Assembly (NCBI RefSeq): GCF_963662255.1
Contig: NC_085047.1
Span: 97,657,619-97,721,618, forward strand
DNA from: Cinclus cinclus
Taxonomy: Eukaryota; Chordata; Aves; Passeriformes; Cinclidae
Direction of reading: 5' to 3'
DNA length: 64,000 nt
Position 1 is the stretch's first letter. The number at the start of each line of letters is the position of its first letter. This document shows positions 54,660-64,000 of the stretch, in pieces. The notes under the pieces are model-generated. The model saw only the letters and a list, made by a program, of their open reading frames with translations. It was not told the origin of the DNA and did not search any database. A program made the translations under genes and the position numbers.

Positions 54660-55030
54660 ATAAGAAAAAACAGCATCCGGGCAATTGATGAAATACAGCC
54701 CGGGATAATAAAAGGCTTACCAGGGTTCGAAAAACCTCCATTTACATAAATATGCAAAGACATCTGTTACAGTCATGAGTGACCTGCTGGTTTAAACCAT
54801 CAGCAGGAGAAGCGTCCTCGATCACCATTGCCTGCTGTAGCAGGTGCTACTTTAGGCAGCAGGAATTACTGAAGAGGTTTTCAATGAACAAAGGCGACCT
54901 TTCCACTTGCCAAGAAGAGACATACGGGAAATCAAAACACCCGGCACCCGCCTACGGTCTTTCATTTGTAGCGCACGCTGAGAGCCCAGGGTGCGCCTCG
55001 GCGGCCAGAGCTCTGTGTGATCACTTATAG
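54660..55030 (+). promoter_or_regulatory. CpG-rich patch; candidate alternative promoter or first exon of TBL1X
   Basis: About 12 CpG dinucleotides fall within 54811-55010, far denser than the CpG-poor sequence around it. Just upstream are a TATA-like AT-run (ATAATAAAAGG near 54705) and an octamer-like ATATGCAAAG near 54750. The patch ends in a plausible donor (TATAG followed by GTATGG, GT at 55031), 828 nt before the TBL1X coding-exon acceptor. These traits suit an alternative first exon or an intronic enhancer. The open frame 54779-55030 (83 codons) has no recognisable protein similarity and is not called as coding. Confidence 0.35.
54783..54863. repeat. Cluster of CCTGCTG/CAGCAGG inverted repeats
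   Basis: Five copies of CCTGCTG or its complement (one shortened to AGCAGG) occur in 81 bp. The first pair flanks a GGTTTAAACC palindrome (54783-54807). The second forms the perfect inverted repeat CCTGCTGTAGCAGG (54831-54844). A further CAGCAGG is at 54857-54863. The cluster sits at the upstream edge of the CpG-rich patch. It may bind a dimeric factor, but no named motif is matched with confidence. Confidence 0.45.
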
Positions 55031-55858
55031 GTATGGTGTGGCTGACACAGCTGCAAAGTTTATGTCTGAGGAGTACTTAGGTCTTTTAAAACCAAACTAC
55101 TTAAGTCAGATTCCCAAACAGGAATGAATCATCAAGATTTAATGGAAAACGTTCAAAACAAATTTATCATCTAAAGCCAGTGTTTTTATTACTGGAGTAT
55201 ATGCCCAAAATAGTAATATAAAACTGTCATCCTAAAGGTTGCAATTACTTAAATGAAAAATTGGAGTTTAATTCTTGCTCAACATTATTCAACAGAGACA
55301 TTATAATATTACAGCTTTATATAATGCAAGGGTATTTGTCTTCCTTGTTGGCTCAAGGTGTATGGTGTTTTCCCTTTCTCTTCCCCTCCTGCACCATTCA
55401 TTGCATAACATCATTTTGTAAGGAAAGAATCTGTCTTCAGTGGACAAACAGCTGGAAAAAAGACTGTATTACAAATTTGGAGCTGCAAAAATATTGTAAT
55501 TTGGTGTGCTATACATGACTAATTGCCAGCAATTCTGAAAACACACAATAAAGTCTCCAAAGAACCTGTAGTAAAGCCACACAAATAAAGGAGTTGATAT
55601 TAGAAAATTCTTCCAGTATTTAAAATGCTCCTTCTGACTCTCTCATGTATGTTAAATACTGCTCCTGAATTGTACTAAAAGGTGCAGTACAGTACTTGAT
55701 TCACAATATTTAAAGGATGCCTCACATTGGGGCATTACAGCTCTAATAACTTTACGGCATCTTTAAATACCTGAACAATTCACACCTCTGTTTTGATGAC
55801 ACGTTTCATAGTGAATTAAGATAAAGCAAAAACTGTTCTTTTCTCTCCCTTTGAACAG
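55031..55858 (+). other. TBL1X: Sequence between CpG patch and TBL1X coding exon
   Basis: AT-rich sequence of 828 bp with no gene, ending in the acceptor of the coding exon. It would be a short first intron if the CpG patch is an alternative first exon. Confidence 0.5.
55830..55858 (+). other. TBL1X: Splice acceptor and polypyrimidine tract of the TBL1X coding exon
   Basis: A pyrimidine-rich run (CTGTTCTTTTCTCTCCCTTTG, roughly 55832-55853) precedes AACAG, with the AG at 55857-55858. This is a strong vertebrate 3' splice site. An AG dinucleotide directly after it offers a NAGNAG-like alternative 2 nt downstream. Confidence 0.85.
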
Positions 55859-55966
55859 AGCGTGGATCACACTTCTCATAAACCTCATCATATTGAGGTT
55901 GGGCTAAGATGAGCATAACCAGTGACGAAGTGAATTTCTTGGTGTATCGCTATCTCCAGGAATCAG
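55859..55966 (+). other. TBL1X: TBL1X exon including 50-nt 5' UTR part
   Basis: This is the whole exon: 50 nt of leader followed by 58 nt of coding sequence. The acceptor AG is at 55857-55858. A second AG at 55859-55860 makes a tandem acceptor (AGAG) possible, shifting the exon start to 55861. The leader, read in the frame of the start codon, gives G-S-H-F-S-stop-T-S-S-Y-stop-G-W-A-K before Met. That parallels the human long-isoform stretch GGSHFINTSSPRGEAK (recalled from memory). The leader is therefore homologous to human coding sequence but is untranslated in this frame here. Confidence 0.85.
55909..55966 (+). CDS. TBL1X: TBL1X, first coding exon (partial CDS)
   Basis: TBL1X is a nuclear WD40 protein. 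It is a core part of the NCoR/SMRT-HDAC3 corepressor complex, where it acts in corepressor/coactivator exchange and binds beta-catenin in Wnt signalling. This exon reads MSITSDEVNFLVYRYLQES and then one G before a GT donor (phase 1; glycine is expected next). These residues open the LisH dimerisation domain. The sequence equals the start of vertebrate TBL1X as I remember it; the paralogue TBL1XR1 has Ser instead of Thr at residue 4. ATG 55909 is taken as the start because two in-frame stops (55879 and 55894) lie upstream in the same exon and the -3 base is A. Only 19 of roughly 520 residues are here; the remaining LisH part and the WD40 propeller must lie beyond 64000. The paralogue call rests on one residue plus the 5' UTR resemblance to human TBL1X. 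Confidence 0.93.
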
Positions 55967-55972
55967 GTAAAT
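55967..55972 (+). other. TBL1X: Splice donor after the first TBL1X coding exon
   Basis: CAG followed by GTAAAT is a good 5' splice site. It interrupts the glycine codon after its first base (phase 1), as expected if the next exon continues the LisH domain. No matching downstream coding exon was seen before 64000, so this intron is at least 8 kb. Confidence 0.85.
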
Positions 55973-58599
55973 TTCTTGTCTTTCTGCATGACTTCTGGTC
56001 ATAAATGAAATGGGGAAATTGCCTTTTTACGTGATATTGCTCTAGGAATGTTGCCTTGAGTGTTTCAGACTGGCAAACCCCTTGCACAAACCGCTGTTAC
56101 TTTTAAATCATGGTCTAGAACGTAATAAAAGTGCAAACATGCACAGGTACAAAATAAACATTGCAGTTAGGCAAAACAAGAAGTAAGTAACACTATGTTA
56201 CCAAATGCTTTGGTAGTTATGTCAGCTAAAGTCATTTTTGGCAGCACAGGCAAAAAGCACATGTATGTTATATATTTTTTTTCTTAGCTGCTTGAAATTG
56301 TTTACACTGGGTTTATGTTGACCCTAAGGAGAAATTTGGGTGCAAGTTTCTGATGTTTTAGACCATTCTCTGGGTAATTAAGTATGTAAACTGAGCTGCA
56401 GAAGTGTCATCATGGCTCTGTTCCCATACCACTTCCACCTCTACCTGTTTTCATACTGGAAAATACCACAGGGCTTTTAAATCTTAAAAAAATTAAATTG
56501 AAACTTATATTTTGGGTTTATTTTATATCCATAGTCTTCTTTCCACTCTTTTGACTGTAAGAAGTAGAAGTCTCTTAGGTAACGGAGAACGTTCTCTTTC
56601 TGTAGAGGTAATAGGGGAGCTGAGAAATATTGACAAAGGATTTGTAACCAGCATCACAGTTCACTTGGTACTGACCCTATGTTTTGTGTTGGTAAAAGCA
56701 GAATTGACTAAAAATATTTCGTGTTTCACATGCTGAAAGAAAGAAATCTGTGGAAAATAGATGTCATCCTGTCAGAAGACTTGAAGGCAGTTTTAGAATA
56801 AGCCCTCAAGACCCAAGAGGTGTCTTGTCCAGAGAACCAAAATCCAGCAGGTAGAAGATACTGCCTTAGCCTGCTTCTGTTGGTCACTACAACTGGTATT
56901 CATTAGATGCGTTATTTTGAGTTGTTTCTTCCACTTACAAGACTATTTCAATCCCAGGAAACTGAATCCCTATTCAAAGAATCTCCACTTAAATTAAGAA
57001 GGTTTATCATAGGTTTTAGGGTTTGGTTTTTTTAAACAGTTCTTTAAAAGTCCATAGTTGGCCTGTAAAAGAGGAACTAACAAAACTAAAATTTCATCCA
57101 GACAAAGTTTACTTTTAAAAATAAGCCATTGTGTACCACACTGGGAAGAGCTTTTAGACTTTAGACCAGTGCAGCAATGGATGTAATCAAAGCATAAAGA
57201 ATCCTGAAGTTATTTCTCATTGTTATATCTGAGTTTTGGGAGATTCTGCATAACAGTGTATTAATACAGTAGCTTTTCCTGATGTGAAAAAGACCAACCT
57301 TTTTTATTCCTCTTGATACATCAGGAGGTGAGTTTGTGTTGTGTAGTGATTCAGGAGGCTTTAAAAAATTAATCAAGAATGTTGTGATTAGCCAAATGTC
57401 AGGTAAAAGTTACTCTAGGTAACATCTCCCACAAGCAAGCAATCACTTGCCATTTTACAGGGAACTTTGCATGCAAATGTATTTGTTAATGGCAAGTTGT
57501 ACTGCTCTTACATTCTTATTTAGAGGGTCAAAAATTTTTATTATTTAATCCATGCATACTCAAGACATTCACTAAAACATTGTATTTCCACTGTTCTGTT
57601 GTATTTTACACATATAAGAGAGTGGAAATTGAGGTTAAATATTCGAAGAAATATTAAAATGTGCTTCAAACTGAGCATATTGAAATCTAGATGCTAGATA
57701 TGGATGTCGTAGATATACCTGGCAGTTTGTTAGGAATTCCATTCAGCAAACTAGAGCTATAACCAATGATGAATCCACTTATCTGCTAAAAAAGCTTCTT
57801 ACGTTTAGTTTGAATCTTTTTTCCTACTGTCATTATTTTTTCCAAATGAGTTTTTATGTCTGTATTTTCAGATGAAGTAAGGCAATAAGACAGAAACTGT
57901 TACACAGCATTTTGGCTTTCTCCCTGCTACTATGAATGCCGTAAGATGCAACAGCAAATGAAAACTGTTTAATCCACAGCTTCAGAAATAATGCAGTCCA
58001 GATTTAAAGGGGTAATGTTTAAATACAGTCTGAGTTCAAACCCCTGCAGTTTAAGGAGTTTGCCAAAAACAGGGTTATCACACTGATTATTTGTTAACAT
58101 TAGCTGAACCCAAAGCTTCTAAAAATTTTATCAGACACAACCATGAATGTTGCTTACAAGACTGTACAAAAGTTCACCTTTTTTTTTTCAGATATCTGTT
58201 CTTTAATCTTATTGTGCAACACTTCCACGGTTTCCCATAAACTGTAGGCAAATGGTGGGAGGAAGAGAGAAATAACAAAGGAGATACATATGGCAGAATA
58301 AGTATATAAAAAGCAAAATGTCCCTACCCTATAACATTTTATGTATTTTGCATCTGCAAGGTACAGAAACACCTGAGATTCTTTGAAGCATTGTAGCAAA
58401 GATGCTGGAGGGGGCTCTACACTAAATTATGAAAATGCTGGCTGGTGATTCTAGTAGGAGTTCAGCTCTTGTAAACTTGAAGTTAGAATTGAAATTCAGC
58501 AACTATATATTTCCTCCTTAATTTTCTGTCAGACCAGAAAACTTGCACAGGAGTGTATTAATAGAGTTGAACTGTCTAAACCATTATTGTTGCTTTTTA

Positions 58600-59180
58600 A
58601 CAAAACTTGGCATACTTAGGAAGGTTTCAGTGAACTGGAAAAAGCAAATGTTGTGCCAGAATTTTTAAAGGTTAAACAAGATGATCCAGGTAACTATAGG
58701 TCAAGGACAATCATTGGAAGGTGGAGACTAAATATCTCAAATATATATGAAGAAATGACATCATGCCAAATGCCAGCCAACAATTTTTTATGAATAATAG
58801 ATCTTGTCAAATCTTGTCTTGATACTGCTTTTTCCGAGATCAGAAATGAAGTTGACAGAGATAGCTGTGCTGACATTAGTACTCTTATACTACTTTATGA
58901 CATATATTTAGTCTTGTTGACACAGTGGTTAAAACCAAGATAAAATAACAGTGAGCAAAGTCAGTGTAATCCAGAATTACCAAATGGATTAAAAATAGGG
59001 TAACAGAAACATCTTGAAAAGTGATTATAGCTGGGGAGTATTCATCTCAAGGGTTGCTTCTAGTGGGAACTCACACGAATCTCTTCTTGGTGTAATGCTG
59101 CTCAACAGCTTTATTGGTTACCTGCAAGGAAGTCTAAAATTATTACCAAGTGCATCTGCAGATGGAATCAAATAGTAAGT
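58600..59180 (+). mobile_element. Old CR1/L3-type LINE relic (reverse-transcriptase region)
   Basis: Broken remains of a LINE ORF2 can be followed in the sense direction. Near 58636 the frame reads L-E-K-A-N-V-V-P, then D-D-P-G-N-Y-R, the conserved start of the CR1 reverse-transcriptase domain. Further on, at about 58800-58925, come the counterparts of the DLVK and FDTVSH segments. Near 59065-59180 are a GTGGGAACTCAC block, an AATGCTGCTCAACAGCTTTA block and TCTGCAGATGGAATCAAAT, matching the NIFI and FADDTK region. Numerous stops, gaps and frameshifts make it an inactive fossil, much more diverged than the other CR1 pieces here. Confidence 0.7.
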
Positions 59181-59949
59181 TGTGGCATTTGCTTAGTTAT
59201 GCTGACTGATCATGGTTTAACAGGTAAAAGTACAGCCAGGGGGAGAGTGCTTTGAGTTGCCTGCTGCTGCAGGAGCAGGCTGGAGAAGATGTCTGGTGCA
59301 GGGGCAGTGCAGTCAAATCCCTCCCTTAGAAGACAGGGCTTGGACAAGTTAAGGCTCTGTATTAAAATAAGTAAGTAAATAGTTGCCTCTTCACACAGGC
59401 AACTGTCTCAGTGCTTATCAGTGCCCAGAAAATCAAAGCAGTCTATCATAATTTCCATTTATGCTCCATGGCTTAACGCCATAGGAATCTCACCGCTAAG
59501 GTGACTAGGTGTTAACCACTTCCACAGTAAGACCATGAATGCCCCTTTCTTGTGATACAAAGAGAGCAAGTGTTTATTTTCAGTTCAAGGTTATCTCTTC
59601 CTATCCAAAGTCAAGTCTAGTTTTCTCCTTTTTTATTGTGAACTTTTTTGGTGCACATTTTAAGGGAGTAATTTTTAAAAGTGTTGAGGTCTTTCAAGCG
59701 TTGTTTGTCTCAGCAAACTTCTTACAGTCAGGTTATATTTATTTGTAGGTGTCTTGATACAAACTATCTACTTGTAAATGAAATGTTGGCCCCAGTTAGG
59801 TACTCTACACTAGGAGTGTACAACCACTGTGGAGATAGGAGCACACAAAATGCTCCTGTGGTGGATGCAGTTTTATCAACAAAGCAGGTACATTGATGAA
59901 AGAGAAACAAGCTACACCAAAGTAGCCACAGTTCTGGCATCCAAATTAT

Positions 59950-60007
59950 GTTAATTGCAATTAATAGTAGATAATATTAGTACTAACATAATATTAATTG
60001 TATTAAC
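59950..60007. repeat. Pair of AT-rich palindromes (TTAATTG cores)
   Basis: TTAATTGCAATTAA at 59951-59964 is a perfect 14-bp palindrome preceded by G. At 59994-60007 there is TTAATTGTATTAAC, nearly the same palindrome. Both resemble the HNF1-type half-site arrangement GTTAAT/ATTAAC with altered spacing. This may be a binding site pair or chance in AT-rich DNA. Confidence 0.3.
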
Positions 60008-61896
60008 TTTGCACCTCTTCAAACACCTGAGAAGCATACTTTTGCTAGCAGCCATCTTCATTGCTGACATAGATCTTCTATTTCTACGGTTTCTGGAGTT
60101 TCTTCAGCTTTTGAAAAGAAAAAGTACAGAATTCATAACGTAGAGTTTTCCTGTTCTGGTTTTTCCAAAAGACAAACAGGTAATTATTTGTCTTTTGGAA
60201 TGAAAGTCAGAGTAGTAAAATGCAATGAGGAGTAATAAGGATCCCAAGGAAATTTCTAAGGGTTGAGGGAGTATGGCAAAACCAAGGGAAATCAAATCTC
60301 TCACATATTTTTTAAGCTAAAATGTGTTGCCATCTGTTGTGAGTGCAAATCCTATCATCAGTCCAAATGCTACAATAAATTACTTCTCTACACAATGTCA
60401 ATTCAGTTATTAAAGCTTTTTCAAATTAGGTATTTTTGATGTATTGATCATTCATTTAACAGTGTTCCTTTTCTAGCATTTATATGCATGCTGCAGTCTA
60501 GAAGTCTCTGAAAATCAGCTCCCCATTTGCCCATGGCTTACACTGTTCTGTAGTAGAGCATTTATTGTAATGAATGTCTTGCAATGACTGATTAGAATTA
60601 AGATTGTGTAAGTTTCCATTTTCACTCAGATTTTTTACTTTCTGATTTCAGTTTTTCCATGTTTTATGACACACCCTTGATAACTGTTCCCCAGTGTATA
60701 ATCTGCACCGTGTACAACCTGTACCACATCTAAGACAATAAAAACAGTTGTTAGATGCTTTTGCTAAAAAAGATGTCAGTGACATTTTTAGATGCTGACC
60801 TGGGACAATTTACCATTTTACTTTAGAATTTTCATTTGTTTTCTTCCCAACCATAAAAATGAAGACAGCTAATAAAAAAGGGTTTTTACCCCTCTGTAAA
60901 TTCAGGATTATAGCAGCACATTGGTCTGGCTGGTTTGTTGACAGATTTTCCTTGTTTTCCTAGAAAAAATACATTTTCTCTCAGGTTTAAAGCATCGATT
61001 CAAGGGCATAGAGCAAAGTTTCTGTGAATCATAAAATTCTTTGTAGTTAGGCATATGCAAATATGGGCCTTTCCTGTTAACCACATCCAAGACATTTTGC
61101 TGTCATTTTGCCTTTGGAAAATATGAGAGAATCCAAAATGTGGCTATTATGGTATTTCTGGGATTTCATCCTTGTGATGAAACTAAATGCAGCTAGTTGG
61201 AATAGTACTAAATTACTTTTTTTCCCAATGACATTAGTAATTTTTTGAAAAGGAAGCAACAAAATTGGAAGGAAATTGCCTTTTTATTGAATAATTCTCT
61301 TTTTCAACACAGAAATTTTACAGCAACTGTAAATATCACAGTTTGCTTGTGTAAGTTCTCAGGCAGTAGAACTGAAGATCAGTATTCTATTCTTTTGAAT
61401 TGGTGCCTGATGCAACAGTCTTTACTTATATAAGCCTGTGTAATTTTTCTCTGAAGTCCATACTTTGCTTGCATGAGATATGTTTGGAGTATTTTTGAAC
61501 AACTGTGTATGGCACAGAGTCCCTGAGTCACAGACGAGAGACGTGAATGTTGAAAATAATTCAGATTAAGCAAAGCATGAAAGATTGGCATATGTAGGTC
61601 AGCTAAATTTGCTTCAAAGCTAACTGCTTCCTTTGTGTAGGAAGACTGCTGCGAGGAAGAAGAGGAATTTTTTTTCTTAAATTATTAAAATGTATACCTT
61701 GAAGAATAATTCATTAGAAGAATGAATCACTTGGTCAATAAAGGCAATTGTCCAGTGTGGCAGTAAAAGCAATAGTGTGTACTAATAGCAGAGTCATTGG
61801 ATAATGATTTTTCTTTTGCCTTTTTTTATGTTTTCTTGCAGTTTGGCTCATTAGGATCGTAGGAGGGCTCGGTCTGGAGAGTATCTCAGGAGATGA

Positions 61897-62610
61897 CAGA
61901 ATCAGAGAATAGTTCAGGTTGGCAGGGGCCATTGCAGATCACCTAATACATCTCCCCTGTTCACAGCAGCGGCAGCTGCAGCTGGTTGCCCAGGGCTGTG
62001 TCCAGTTGGGTTTTGAATATCTCCTGTGGATCAAGAGTCCACAACCTCACTGGACAGCCAGTTCCAATACTTTTATACTTTACCCCCACAGCAAAAAAAA
62101 GGTATATTTTGTTTCACTGGAATTTCACATGTTTCATTTTATGCCGATTGCTTCCTATCACAGGGCACTACTGGAAAAAGTGTCCATTCTCTTTGCACCT
62201 CCCTCAGGTATTTTTGTGCATGGATAAGATTCTCTGTGAGCCATCTCTTCCCTAGGCTGAGCAGTCCCAGCTCTCAGCCTCTCCTTGTATGGCTGATGCA
62301 CCAGTCCATAGATGATCTTTTTGGTCTCTCACTGGGCTCTCTGCAGTGCATCCCTGTCTCTCTCATGCTGGGGAGCCCAGACTTGGATACAGCACTCCAG
62401 GCTTGTCTCACCACTGCTGAGTAGATGGCGAGGATCTCTTCCACTGACCTTCTGGCAGTGCTTTTTGTAGTACAGCTCAGGATGCTCTTGGCTTTCCATG
62501 CTGCAAGGACATACTGCTGGCTCATATTCAAATAGTCCAACCTTCTGTTCACCACTGGAGAGCCTCAAAGATCCTTTAAACAACCTGTGCAGAAAGGTCT
62601 GCAGGGCAGT
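61897..62610 (-). mobile_element. CR1 LINE, 3' portion, antisense
   Basis: The + strand begins with ACAGAATCAGAGAATAG followed by TTCAGGTTGG, the complement of the CR1 3' tail, and continues through typical blocks. These include a TTGCCCAGGGCTGTGTCCAG block near 61985, CCTAGGCTGAGCAGTCCCAG near 62252, CAGACTTGGATACAGCACTC near 62380, GAGTAGATGGCGAGGATCTC near 62420 and TGCTGGCTCATATTCA near 62515. The element is therefore on the minus strand with its 3' end at 61897 and its 5' truncation near 62600. About 700 bp remain; the middle (62090-62220) is more diverged. Short open frames inside it are not genes. Confidence 0.88.
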
Positions 62611-63744
62611 CACTGCAATGTTCCCAAGGCTCTGTACGCAGCTGCGCTCTCAAGGCAGGGATGATGGAGACCTTTTGTTTGCTGAGGGAAAAATGCCTCC
62701 TTGAAATGACAGCCTGCCAGGCAAAGATAAAACACACATTTTAGTGGTGATTCAGTAACAATCTGTGGCTGCATTATTTGTGTCGACATGCGTGTTTCCA
62801 GGGTCTCTTGAGCCTCGTGTGTCCTGCCTGCAGCACAGAGTGGCTGTAGCTCACAGACCAACCTCAGCTGCACGGGGGTAAGGGCACTGCTGACCTTATC
62901 TTTGCACAGCTCCTTCTGTGCTGCTGTGACAGGCTGCTGACCAGTACTACTGAATAAATAAAGTGATGCATGTTGCAAGGGCATACGGAAAAAAACTGAG
63001 TGTTTATACCTCACCCTAAGGTTTCTGTCCCTCAATTTTCCCATTTGAAAGCAAAGTTAATATTATGAACAGTACCTCAAAGCAGATGTTGAATGTTTAT
63101 AGTCCTAAAATGTATTGAAATCCTCTGAGTAAAAGGTATTACATGGCTGCTGGCACAATATTTAACATTCTTCTTCAGTTATTTCAGAGTACTCTTTATG
63201 AATTTATGGGTGAATATATATCCCTAAAAGCAAGATGAATGAGATGCTAACTGTATTTTTCAGGAACTGGTGTTAAGACTGAAGGCAGGGATTCTTTCAG
63301 CTTTTCAGCTGTACAGTAGTGAGACTTCAGAGCAAAACAAACTCTACTTTTAATTCTCATGGTTTAGCACAGACTTGATTTGTGGGTATGCAGTCCTATT
63401 TATATGATGTATTATCCTTTCTAGGGACAGCCTACTCAATTAAAATAAAATAACTTAAGGTTTTGATCCAGATCTTTGATTTATTGCAAGTTGGCTGTAA
63501 AACCAGCCAAGAACCATAGAACCAAAAGTTACAAGAGTTTTCATGAATTATTTTAGATAAATAAGGCCACAGTGTTGTTCTAAGAGTGTAATGCGTGTTA
63601 ATGTGACCATTGGATAAGAACACTTATGAAATTTGACCCCAAAAATGGTTTGCTTTAAATCAAAGTATTTCAAAAAGGTCACCTCAGAATGAATGTTCCT
63701 ATATGACATGAAACTATCTGTAACAACTCATTTCATATAGTGTG

Positions 63745-63763
63745 ATATATATATATATATATA
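63745..63763. repeat. (AT)n microsatellite
   Basis: About nine AT units in the TBL1X downstream intron. Confidence 0.85.
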
Positions 63764-64000
63764 ATGCCTCCAGCATAATATTTTTGTAGTAAAATAGTGT
63801 ATTATCAAAAGGGTATATAAGGGATTTTAATAAAACCATGACTCCTTTTTTTTTAATAACTCCTCTACTTCTCTGTATTTGTTTTTAAACTGGGAAGGTA
63901 GTGACTATGATTCCAGAAACAGTGGGCCTCACTCTGAATTTGAAATTATACCTCATTGTTTGAGAATGGATTATGCTGAAAAGACAAATCCTTTTCTAAA

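Larger units (their letters stand above)
55967..64000 (+). other. TBL1X: TBL1X intron after the first coding exon (continues beyond window)
   Basis: The intron opens with the GTAAAT donor and runs past the end of the window. It contains the old CR1 relic (58600-59180), the antisense CR1 (61897-62610), the palindrome pair near 59950 and an AT microsatellite near 63745. I looked for the next TBL1X exon (the LisH remainder, F-S-H-S-A-F) and did not find it. Confidence 0.75.

Noticed and set aside
54779..55030. 83-codon open frame in the CpG-rich patch
   Set aside because: The composition explains its openness and no similarity was seen. The region is better described as possible promoter or leader sequence.
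62610..63044. 144-codon minus-strand open frame next to the antisense CR1
   Set aside because: No recognisable protein family and no splice or promoter context. It starts in sequence adjoining the CR1 truncation point and is probably chance or older repeat debris.
55973..64000. Search for the second TBL1X coding exon
   Set aside because: No sequence encoding the expected continuation of the LisH domain was found; the next exon must lie beyond the window.

Overview
This window looks like AT-rich nuclear DNA from a bird. Six stretches match the chicken-repeat (CR1) LINE family, which dominates avian genomes, and there is one solo long terminal repeat of an avian endogenous-retrovirus type. The only protein-coding exon I can identify belongs to TBL1X. 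There is no bacterial or viral gene organisation, and almost all ORFs over 60 codons look like chance open stretches or lie in repeats. A neoavian or passerine source is plausible from the LTR, but this is a low-confidence guess.

The one firm gene is TBL1X (transducin beta-like 1 X-linked) on the + strand. Its first coding exon lies at 55859-55966, with a good acceptor, a 50-nt 5' UTR part, the start codon at 55909 and a donor at 55967. It encodes the first 19 residues, MSITSDEVNFLVYRYLQES, plus one base of a glycine codon; this is the beginning of the LisH domain. The rest of the gene lies beyond 64000, and I see no further coding exon in the 8 kb that follow. A well-formed 108-nt exon candidate (22550-22657) could be an upstream non-coding exon of the same transcript. 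A CpG-rich patch at 54660-55030 could be an alternative promoter or first exon about 0.8 kb before the coding exon. The window holds no classic CpG island, so the main promoter probably lies upstream of base 1.

Layout: 1-20547 is unannotated upstream or intronic DNA with simple repeats. A CR1 tail (20548-20697) and a solo LTR (21131-21735, minus strand) come next, followed by the candidate exon at 22550. 22658-40580 is mostly featureless intron with a short CR1 tail at 33620. Two copies of an unidentified old repeat sit at 40581-40740 and 41701-41855. A degraded CR1 lies at 44530-45100. The CpG patch and TBL1X exon occupy 54660-55966. The downstream intron contains an old CR1 ORF2 relic (58600-59180) and an antisense CR1 3' end (61897-62610).

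I found no new multi-gene system. The most interesting points are in the TBL1X 5' region. The exon keeps the DNA counterpart of the human long-isoform N-terminus but with two in-frame stops. If the 108-nt exon is spliced to it, a 43-codon upstream ORF results whose stop overlaps the TBL1X start codon as ATGA.
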